Below, in pieces: positions 8,455 to 14,769 of a DNA stretch of 64,000 nucleotides. Both the position numbers and the translations under genes were made by a program. Within the stretch, counting starts at the first letter, position 1. Each line of letters opens with the position of its first letter. A model generated the notes under the pieces. It made no database searches. It worked only from the letters and a program-made list of their open reading frames with translations, and was not told the origin of the DNA. Origin of the DNA: Gammaproteobacteria bacterium (lineage in GTDB: Bacteria > Pseudomonadota > Gammaproteobacteria > Thiohalomonadales > Thiohalomonadaceae); NCBI GenBank assembly GCA_026196575.1, contig JAPHSX010000038.1, forward strand, positions 66,860-130,859, written 5' to 3'.

Positions 8455-8907
8455 TCAGACGCCGAGACGCGCCTTGATCTTGCCGCTGACCTGACCCATG
8501 TCGGCGCGGCCCTGCAACTTGGGTTTTAGCTGGCCCATCACCTTGCCCATGTCTTGCATCCCGGCAGCACCGCTGGCGGCGACGGCCTCATCAATCAGCT
8601 GATTGATCTCCTCCTCACTGAGGGCGGTGGGCAGATAGTGCTGGATCACGGCGATCTCGTTCTCTTCCACCGCCGCCAGCTCTTCGCGTCCGGCATCGCG
8701 GTACTGCTTGATGGAGTCGCGGCGCTGCTTCACCATCTTGTCCAGCACCACCAGCACCTGGGTGTCGTCCAGTTCGATCCGCTCATCTACCTCTCGTTGC
8801 TTGATCGCCGCGAGGATGAGGCGGATGGTGCCAAGGCGCTCTTTCTCCTTGGCGCGCATGGCATCCTTCATCTCTGCGGTGATCTGCTCTTTCAACGTAG
8901 TGGCCAT
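8455..8907 (-). CDS. yqeY: GatB/YqeY domain protein
   Basis: A 150-residue all-helical protein of the GatB/YqeY family (LKEQITAEMKDAMRAKEKERLGTIR at the N-terminus, then a C-terminal helical domain with MGQVMG-like MGKVMGQLKPKLQGRADM). The C-terminal part resembles the tRNA-binding tail domain of GatB. The exact function is unsettled in the literature I know. The gene commonly sits between rpsU and dnaG in gammaproteobacteria, as here, 36 bases after rpsU. Confidence 0.95.
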   Translation of the reverse strand: MATTLKEQITAEMKDAMRAKEKERLGTIRLILAAIKQREVDERIELDDTQVLVVLDKMVKQRRDSIKQYRDAGREELAAVEENEIAVIQHYLPTALSEEEINQLIDEAVAASGAAGMQDMGKVMGQLKPKLQGRADMGQVSGKIKARLGV

Positions 8908-8943
8908 CGGAGTGGACTTTTCGGTACGTGGTGACGGCGTGGA

Positions 8944-9159
8944 TCAGTAAAGACGCTTGGAGCGGTTCTGCTCGCGGAAGGTCTTCTTCTCCTGGCGCTT
9001 GACGGCAGCGGCTTGCTTGCGCTTGCGAACGGCGGTGGGCTTCTCATAGGCCTGGCGACCACGGATCTCGGCCAGGATACCGGCTTTCTCACAGCTGCGC
9101 TTGAAGCGACGCAGGGCGACGTCGAAGGGCTCGTTCTCTTTTACGCGTACGGAAGGCAT
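8944..9159 (-). CDS. rpsU: 30S ribosomal protein S21
   Basis: A 71-residue basic protein starting [20 protein letters not shown] and ending EQNRSKRLY, the full length of bacterial S21. S21 helps the 30S subunit engage mRNA during initiation. The ATG at 9159 is chosen over an in-frame GTG at 9171 because it gives the conserved N-terminus and has AGAGGTG-type pairing upstream. First gene of the rpsU-yqeY-dnaG-rpoD operon. Confidence 0.98.
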   Translation of the reverse strand: MPSVRVKENEPFDVALRRFKRSCEKAGILAEIRGRQAYEKPTAVRKRKQAAAVKRQEKKTFREQNRSKRLY

Positions 9160-9222
9160 ATGCCTCTTCACCTCTTTAAAAAATTCAATTGAATTGGCTC
9201 CCCATAGGGTGCGGAACCCGCA

Positions 9223-9251
9223 ATTCTAAATACCCTCTCGGGAAAATGCAA
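9223..9251 (-). promoter_or_regulatory. Promoter of the rpsU operon
   Basis: On the minus strand, TTGCAT (9246-9251) and TAGAAT (9223-9228) are spaced by exactly 17 bp, giving a good sigma-70 promoter about 65 bases before the rpsU start. A MITE-like element begins only 20 bases upstream of the -35, so upstream regulatory DNA may have been displaced. Confidence 0.65.
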
Positions 9252-9260
9252 TCTTGGGTG

Positions 9261-9556
9261 CGACAGGTTGCAGGGCAAGAGCATTATAACTTTGTGTGCG
9301 TCCACTCCCCTGACACCGGGGGCCTCCAAAAAGATATTTTCACCGCAGAGACGCAAAGGCGCAGAGGTGTTCAATAATGTATTTGCACCGATGCTCCCCC
9401 TCACCAGGGTATCAAGCAGCTCTTTGACGCATGGTTTGCCCCAAATCCTCTGCGCCTTTGCGTCTCTGCGGTGAAATGTGTTTTTTGCCTGGTTTTGTCC
9501 CAATATCAATGAACGGCCTCGGGCTTCGCATAATGCTCTTGCCCTGCGACAGGTTG
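9261..9556. mobile_element. MITE-like element with 17-bp terminal inverted repeats and 10-bp target duplication
   Basis: The element itself spans 9271-9546 (276 bp). Its ends are exact 17-bp inverted repeats: CAGGGCAAGAGCATTAT at 9271-9287 and the reverse complement at 9530-9546. They are directly flanked by the 10-bp direct repeat CGACAGGTTG at 9261-9270 and 9547-9556, the expected footprint of transposition. Inside is a second perfect inverted repeat of 30 bp (9338-9367 and 9447-9476). No transposase gene is present, so it would be non-autonomous and moved in trans. Target duplications of about this size occur in the IS4 and ISAs1 families, but the family is not assigned. It sits between the divergent rpsU and tsaD genes. 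Confidence 0.8.
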
Positions 9557-9596
9557 GCACTTGTGCCCCGTGGGGCAAGCGGAGACAATGCGCGCC

Positions 9597-10613
9597 ATGT
9601 TGATATTAGGCATTGAAACCTCCTGCGACGAGACCGGCATCGCCCTCTACCATGGTGAGCGTGGTCTGCTCAGCCACACCCTCTTTAGCCAGGTGGCGAT
9701 GCATAGCGAGTTCGGCGGTGTGGTGCCGGAACTCGCCTCGCGTGACCATGTACACCGCCTGCTGCCGCTGCTCGGTGAGGCGCTGGAGCAGGCGGGGGTG
9801 AGCCGTCGGGAGATCGACGGCGTGGCCTACACCTCGGGTCCGGGGCTGATCGGCGCGTTGCTGGTCGGTGTCTCGATGGGGCGCAGCCTGGCCTGGGCGC
9901 TGGGGGTGCCTGCGGTCGGGGTGCACCATATGGAGGGGCACCTGCTGGCGCCGATGCTGGAGGAGGATCCGCCCGACTTTCCCTTTGTCGCGCTGCTGGT
10001 CTCCGGTGGCCATACCCTGCTGGTGGCGGTGCAGGGGGTGGGGCGCTACACCATCCTTGGCGAGTCGCTGGACGACGCCGCCGGCGAGGCCTTCGACAAG
10101 ACCGCCAAGATGCTGGGACTCGGCTACCCCGGCGGGCCGGTGCTGGCCAAATTGGCGGGGGAGGGACGCCCGGGGCGCTACCGTTTTCCCCGGCCGATGA
10201 CCGATCGCCCCGGCCTTGACTTCAGCTTCTCCGGTCTCAAGACCTTTGCACTGACCACCTGGCAGCAGAGTGATCAGAGCGCGCAGGCACAGGCCGATAT
10301 CGCCCTTGCCTTTCAGGAGGCGGTGGTCGATACCCTGGCCATCAAGTGCAAGCGCGCCCTGCAACAGAGCGGCCTCAAGCGGCTGGTGGTGGCGGGTGGC
10401 GTGAGTGCCAACAAAGGGTTGCGAGAGCGTCTGGCGCTGCTGGGGGAGGAGCTGGGGGCCAAGGTCTACTATCCGCGTCCCGAGTTTTGCACCGACAACG
10501 GCGCGATGATCGCCTATGCCGGTTACCTGCGGTTAAAGGCGGGGCAGGGCGTGCCGCTCGCCTTTGGTGCCACACCACGCTGGCCCATCGAGGCGCTGCC
10601 GCCGCTCGATTGA
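9597..10613 (+). CDS. tsaD: tRNA N6-threonylcarbamoyladenosine synthase subunit TsaD
   Basis: A 338-residue ASKHA-fold protein that, with TsaB and TsaE, transfers the threonylcarbamoyl group to A37 of ANN-decoding tRNAs. The start [19 protein letters not shown] matches the family; a slightly longer start at 9588 is possible. The metal-binding VGVHHMEGH motif is at about residues 107-115. Further signatures are [42 protein letters not shown] and [13 protein letters not shown]. The length is normal. The gene is divergent from rpsU, a common arrangement in gammaproteobacteria, and convergent with plsY with only 7 bases between stops. Confidence 0.98.
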   Translation: MLILGIETSCDETGIALYHGERGLLSHTLFSQVAMHSEFGGVVPELASRDHVHRLLPLLGEALEQAGVSRREIDGVAYTSGPGLIGALLVGVSMGRSLAWALGVPAVGVHHMEGHLLAPMLEEDPPDFPFVALLVSGGHTLLVAVQGVGRYTILGESLDDAAGEAFDKTAKMLGLGYPGGPVLAKLAGEGRPGRYRFPRPMTDRPGLDFSFSGLKTFALTTWQQSDQSAQAQADIALAFQEAVVDTLAIKCKRALQQSGLKRLVVAGGVSANKGLRERLALLGEELGAKVYYPRPEFCTDNGAMIAYAGYLRLKAGQGVPLAFGATPRWPIEALPPLD

Positions 10614-10620
10614 GAGCGGG

Positions 10621-11217
10621 CTAACTCTGTTTGCCAATCTTCCCCTCGCGGCCGCTGAGCAGGTTCTGGATATTGGAGCGGTGGCGCCAGAGCAGCAGCA
10701 GGCTGATCACCAGCAGCAGGGCGATGAACTCCGGTTGCGGTGTCAGCAGCCAGCAGTAGAGCGGCGTCAGCACTGCGGCGGTCAGCGCCGAGAGTGAGGA
10801 GATCCGGAACACCTTGGCCATCAGCAGCCAGGTCAGTAGCGCCGCCACTGCCACCTGCCAGGAGAGCCCCAGCATCACCCCCAGCGCCGTCGCCACCCCC
10901 TTGCCGCCCTGAAAGCGGAAGAAGATCGGGTAGAGGTGGCCGAGGAAGGCGGCCAGCGCGATGAGGGCGAGGGTCTGCGGCCCCATCTCCAGCGCCAGGC
11001 CGAGCAGCACCGGCAACAGCCCCTTGAGAAAGTCACCGAACAGCGTCAGCGCCGCCGCCTTTTTGTTGCCGGTACGCAGTACGTTGGTCGCCCCTGGGTT
11101 TTTTGAGCCCATGGTGCGCGGGTCGGGCAACCCCATCAGCTTGCAGGTGATGATGGCGGTGGAGAGCGAGCCGAGCAGGTAGGCGAAGAGGATGAGGGCG
11201 GGTTGCAGGAGGGTCAT
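10621..11217 (-). CDS. plsY: Acyl-phosphate:glycerol-3-phosphate acyltransferase PlsY
   Basis: A 198-residue integral membrane protein with five to six hydrophobic segments. It acylates glycerol-3-phosphate using acyl-phosphate made by PlsX, the first step of phospholipid synthesis. Conserved cytoplasmic loops are visible: GSKNPGATNVLRTGNKKAA (about 37-55) for substrate binding, HLYPIFFRFQGGKGVATALG (about 93-112), and WRHRSNIQNLLSGRE near the C-terminus. The gene neighbours tsaD and folB as in many gammaproteobacteria. Confidence 0.97.
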   Translation of the reverse strand: MTLLQPALILFAYLLGSLSTAIITCKLMGLPDPRTMGSKNPGATNVLRTGNKKAAALTLFGDFLKGLLPVLLGLALEMGPQTLALIALAAFLGHLYPIFFRFQGGKGVATALGVMLGLSWQVAVAALLTWLLMAKVFRISSLSALTAAVLTPLYCWLLTPQPEFIALLLVISLLLLWRHRSNIQNLLSGREGKIGKQS

Positions 11218-11335
11218 GGGTCGGGAGTCATCTGGGTTAGGGTGCGGGGATTATACGGCCTTGCCCCCTTGGCTTCGAGCTTGGCAGTGAATTCCCTGAA
11301 TCGGTATAGTGGCCCCCGAATCTTCTGGAGCAGCT

Positions 11336-11704
11336 ATGGATATCATCTACCTCAACGAGCTGAATATCGACACCGTGATCGGCATCTACGACTGGGAGCG
11401 GCGAATTCGCCAGACCGTCTGCTTCGACCTGGAGATGGCCGCCGATATCCGTCGTGCCGCCGCCAGCGATGCCATCGAGGATACTCTCGACTACAAGGCG
11501 GTGGCCAAGCGCCTCATCGAATTCGTCGGCGAGAGCCGGTTTCAACTGGTGGAGACCCTGGCCGAGCGGGTCGCCGAGCTGGTGATCACCGAGTTCAACG
11601 TGCCTTGGGTGCGGGTGCGCCTCAACAAGCGGGGGGCGGTGCGCCACGCCGCCGGGGTGGGGATCCTCATCGAGCGTCAACGCGCGGATTACGAGGCGGC
11701 GTGA
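11336..11704 (+). CDS. folB: Dihydroneopterin aldolase FolB
   Basis: A 122-residue enzyme of folate synthesis that converts 7,8-dihydroneopterin to 6-hydroxymethyl-dihydropterin and glycolaldehyde. The family start MDIIYLNELNIDTVIGIYDWER is intact. The core DTLDYKAVAKRLIEFV and the C-terminal VRVRLNKRGAVRHAAGVG carry the substrate-binding Glu/Tyr region and the catalytic Lys. The ATG at 11336 has GGAG five bases upstream. The stop overlaps the folK start (TGATG), so the two are coupled. Confidence 0.97.
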   Translation: MDIIYLNELNIDTVIGIYDWERRIRQTVCFDLEMAADIRRAAASDAIEDTLDYKAVAKRLIEFVGESRFQLVETLAERVAELVITEFNVPWVRVRLNKRGAVRHAAGVGILIERQRADYEAA

Positions 11705-12198
11705 TGGCGCGGGTCTACCTTGGGATTGGCAGCAATATTGAGCGTGAACGCAACATTCGCGGCGGCGTTGCCGATTTGAAAGGGATCTTCGGCACGCTCA
11801 CCCTCTCCCGTGTCTTCGAGAGCGAGCCGGTCGGCTTTAGCGGCGACAACTTTTACAATCTGGTTGTCGCCTTCGATACCGAGATGCCGGTCGAGGCACT
11901 CTCGCAGACGCTCCACCAGATCGAGGCGGCGCACGGGCGCACTCGCGAGGGGCCGCGCCTCTCCTCGCGCACCCTGGATATCGACCTGCTGCTCTACGGC
12001 GATGTGGTGATGCGCGAGGGCAGGTTTGAGTTGCCGCGCGGCGAGATCACCCAAAACGCCTTTGTCCTCTGGCCGCTCGCCGAGATCGCCCCCGACCGTG
12101 AACATCCCCTGCTGCACCAGCGCTACGCCGAGCTGTGGGCGGCCTTCGACCAGGCCAGGCAGCCGCTGTGGCCGGTGCCGTTCGCATGGCAGAATTGA
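11704..12198 (+). CDS. folK: 2-amino-4-hydroxy-6-hydroxymethyldihydropteridine pyrophosphokinase FolK
   Basis: A 164-residue kinase that pyrophosphorylates the FolB product from ATP. Signatures: YLGIGSNIERERNI at the N-terminus, FYNLVVAFDTEM, the signature LSSRTLDIDLLLYGD at about residues 89-103, and a C-terminal LPRGEITQNAFVLWPLAEIAP. The ATG overlaps the folB stop by one base. Its own 3' end overlaps the downstream acetyltransferase gene by 13 bases, so the three genes probably form one operon. Confidence 0.97.
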   Translation: MARVYLGIGSNIERERNIRGGVADLKGIFGTLTLSRVFESEPVGFSGDNFYNLVVAFDTEMPVEALSQTLHQIEAAHGRTREGPRLSSRTLDIDLLLYGDVVMREGRFELPRGEITQNAFVLWPLAEIAPDREHPLLHQRYAELWAAFDQARQPLWPVPFAWQN

Positions 12199-12662
12199 TC
12201 CGGGAGGTCGACCTTGGCCGGGATGGCGGGGCGCTGCTGACACTCCTGCAGGCCTATGCCGAAGATCCCATGGGTGGGGGTGCCGCGCTGCCGCAAGCGG
12301 TGCTGGACAACCTGGTGCCACGGCTCGAATTGCGCAGCGACTACCGGGGCGTTATCGCCTCTATTGATGATCAACCCGCAGGCCTCATCAACGCCTTCGA
12401 GGGCTTCTCCACCTTTGCCGCCCGCCCGCTGCTGAATATCCACGATGTGATCGTCGCCCCGCCGTTTCGCGGCCGCGGCCTGTCACAACGCATGATGGAG
12501 GTGGTGGAGCAACTGGCCCGCGAGCGCGGTTGCTGCAAACTCACCCTTGAGGTGCTTGGCAACAACACCGTGGCGCAGGGGGCCTATCGCAAGTTCGGTT
12601 TCGGCCCCTACCGGCTCGACCCTGCAGCGGGGCAGGCGCTCTTCTGGCAGAAGGCCTTGTGA
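12186..12662 (+). CDS. GNAT-family N-acetyltransferase
   Basis: A 158-residue acetyl-CoA-dependent acetyltransferase. Motif A is clear: IHDVIVAPPFRGRGLSQRMM (about residues 85-104) with the R-G-R-G-L acetyl-CoA pyrophosphate loop. It is followed by LTLEVLGNNTVAQGAYRKFGF, motif B with the usual N-x-x-A-x-x-x-Y-x-x-x-GF signature. The substrate is unknown; nothing links it to folate chemistry except position. The start ATG at 12186 lies within the 3' end of folK. Confidence 0.9.
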   Translation: MAELIREVDLGRDGGALLTLLQAYAEDPMGGGAALPQAVLDNLVPRLELRSDYRGVIASIDDQPAGLINAFEGFSTFAARPLLNIHDVIVAPPFRGRGLSQRMMEVVEQLARERGCCKLTLEVLGNNTVAQGAYRKFGFGPYRLDPAAGQALFWQKAL

Positions 12663-12677
12663 ATATTCGTGCGCCCC

Positions 12678-13451
12678 TCAGCTGTTGAGTGAGCGCCCCC
12701 CGTCCACCGTGAGGATGTGACCGCTGGTGTAGTGGGCGTCGCGGGCGAGGAACAGCACCGCGTTGGCGATATCCTGCGGGTTGCCCTGACGCTTAAGGAA
12801 GGTGCGTTCCAGGATCTTGTTTTTGGTCTCTTCGTCCATCTCGCTCTGCGGCCACAATATCGCCCCCGGCGCCACGCCGTTGACCCGCACCTCCGGCCCC
12901 AGCTCACAGGCCAGCGCCCTGGTCATCATCACCAGCCCCGCCTTGGCCATGGAGTAGATCGGGTGCCCCTTCAGTGGCCGCTCGGCATGGATGTCGACGA
13001 TATTGACGATGCTGCCGCGTTCCATTTTGAGATGGGGCGCCGCCGCCTGGGCAAGAAAGAAGGGGGCCTTGAGATTGGTGCCGATAAGGTCGTTCCACTG
13101 CGCCTCGTCCACGCTGCCGATGGGGGTGGGGTAGAAGGTGGAGGCGTTGTTGACCAAGAGATCCAGTCGTCCCCAGGCAGCGTGGGCCTGCTCCACTATC
13201 CTCGGCAGGGCGGCGAAGTCGTGCAGGTCGCCCTGCAGCAACGTCACCGAGTCGGGGCGCTGCGCCTGCAGCTCCTCCCGTAGCGTCTCGGCCCCGGCGG
13301 CGGAACTTCTATAGTGCAGCACGATATTGGCCTCCGCCGCGTGCAGGACGCGGGCGATGGTGGCGCCGATGCGATGGGCGCCACCGGTAATGAGCGCCAC
13401 CTTGCCCTCAAGGGTGTGGGTTGGATTCACTGACTTCTCCATGCTGGCCAT
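12678..13451 (-). CDS. folM: Pteridine reductase (FolM-like SDR)
   Basis: A short-chain dehydrogenase/reductase of about 257 residues. The NADPH-binding loop is TGGAHRIGATIARVLH, with the YRSS variant after beta-2 typical of pteridine reductases. NNASTFYPTPIG follows, and the catalytic Tyr-Lys are in HPIYSMAKAGLVMM. These features match the FolM/PTR1-like subgroup that reduces dihydromonapterin or dihydrofolate, and the location beside folB and folK agrees. It is convergent with the GNAT gene. The start is uncertain between a GTG at 13460 and ATGs at 13451 and 13442; none has a clear ribosome binding site. Confidence 0.88.
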   Translation of the reverse strand: MASMEKSVNPTHTLEGKVALITGGAHRIGATIARVLHAAEANIVLHYRSSAAGAETLREELQAQRPDSVTLLQGDLHDFAALPRIVEQAHAAWGRLDLLVNNASTFYPTPIGSVDEAQWNDLIGTNLKAPFFLAQAAAPHLKMERGSIVNIVDIHAERPLKGHPIYSMAKAGLVMMTRALACELGPEVRVNGVAPGAILWPQSEMDEETKNKILERTFLKRQGNPQDIANAVLFLARDAHYTSGHILTVDGGRSLNS

Positions 13452-13498
13452 GAGTGGCACACTGTGTGCCCTATTCTAGCGCATCCGGGTTAAAGACC

Positions 13499-14683
13499 AT
13501 GAAGGGGACAACAGCACAGGGCAGCGCGGGCGAGTTGCCACCGCCCGACGCCGCGCAGCAGGCCCATAGCGAGCGGCTGCAGGACCATATTCGTGAGGCA
13601 ATTGTGGCGAATGGCGGCCGTATCGACTTCGCGCGATTTATGGAGTTGGCCCTCTACGCCCCCGGTCTCGGTTACTACAGCGCCGGCAGCCGCAAGTTTG
13701 GTGAGGCGGGGGATTTTATCACCGCCCCCGAGCGTTCCGCCCTCTTCTCCCGCGCCCTGGCGCGCCAGGGTCAGGAGGTGTTGGCGCGCATCGGCGGCGA
13801 TATCCTGGAGTTTGGTGCCGGTAGCGGGGTGATGGCCGCCGATATTCTCGCCGAACTGGAGCGCCTCGACTCCCTGCCCGGACACTACTACATCCTTGAG
13901 ATCAGCGCCGACCTGCGCCAGCGCCAGCGCGAGACCATCAGCCGCAAGGTGCCGCAACTGGCCGGGCGGGTGGTCTGGCTCGACGCCCTGCCCGAGCGTT
14001 TCGAGGGGGTGGTGCTGGGCAATGAGCTGCTCGATGCCCTGCCGGTTCACCGTTTCTGCATCCGCGACGGTGAGCCGCAAGAGCTCTTCGTGGAGTGGAA
14101 TGGTGAGCGGTTTCAGCTTAACGCGGGGCCAGTAGAGGGGGCGCTGCTGTCACGGCTGCAGGCGCTGCAGGAGGAGTTTGCCCTCGCCGAGGGGTACGAA
14201 TCGGAGCTCAATCTGCTGGCCGAAGAGTGGGTGGCCGGGCTGGGGCGATGGCTCACACGCGGCGTCGCCCTGCTCATCGACTACGGCTTTCCCCGCAGCG
14301 AGTACTACCATCCGCAGCGCACCGGCGGCACCCTCATGTGCCACTACCGCCACCGTGCCCATGACGATGCGCTCATCCTCATCGGCCTGCAGGACATCAC
14401 CGCCCACGTCGACTTTACCGCCGTGGCCGAGGCGGCGCAGGTAGCGGGCCTGGCGGTGCGCGGCTTTGCCAACCAGGCCAATTTTCTGCTCGGTTGCGGA
14501 CTCACCGAGCTGCTGGCTGCCGAGGAGGGGGATCCCCGTACTCGCCTCATCCGGGCCGCCGAGGTGAAGGCACTCACCCTGCCCGCCGAGATGGGAGAGC
14601 TGTTCAAGGTGATCGCCCTCAGTCGCGGCTGGGAGGGGGGGTTGCGGGGCTTTGCCCTGCGCGATGAGCGCTGCCGGTTGTGA
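13499..14683 (+). CDS. MidA/NDUFAF7-like SAM-dependent methyltransferase (COG1565)
   Basis: A 394-residue protein of the COG1565/MidA family. In mitochondria the NDUFAF7 member methylates an arginine of complex I; the bacterial role is not settled. Features: FARFMELALYAPGLGYYSAG (typical family N-terminus), the SAM-binding loop LEFGAGSGVMAADIL (about 112-126), GNELLDALPVHRF, and LIDYGFPRSEYYHPQRTGGT. The gene is divergent from the pteridine reductase gene, as in many gammaproteobacteria. The ATG at 13499 gives the better start; an upstream in-frame extension into the divergent promoter region is unlikely to be coding. Confidence 0.92.
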   Translation: MKGTTAQGSAGELPPPDAAQQAHSERLQDHIREAIVANGGRIDFARFMELALYAPGLGYYSAGSRKFGEAGDFITAPERSALFSRALARQGQEVLARIGGDILEFGAGSGVMAADILAELERLDSLPGHYYILEISADLRQRQRETISRKVPQLAGRVVWLDALPERFEGVVLGNELLDALPVHRFCIRDGEPQELFVEWNGERFQLNAGPVEGALLSRLQALQEEFALAEGYESELNLLAEEWVAGLGRWLTRGVALLIDYGFPRSEYYHPQRTGGTLMCHYRHRAHDDALILIGLQDITAHVDFTAVAEAAQVAGLAVRGFANQANFLLGCGLTELLAAEEGDPRTRLIRAAEVKALTLPAEMGELFKVIALSRGWEGGLRGFALRDERCRL

Positions 14684-14769
14684 GTTGTAACGGGCCGGCT
14701 GGTAGTGGGAGAGTCACCTGCCGTACAATCTTTCGTAATCGAGAATTTTGCAATCATTCTGGCGACGCA

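Noticed and set aside
9168-9578. Open frames running through the rpsU-tsaD gap
   Set aside because: They are made of MITE sequence; the inverted repeats account for the open frames and no start or family supports them.
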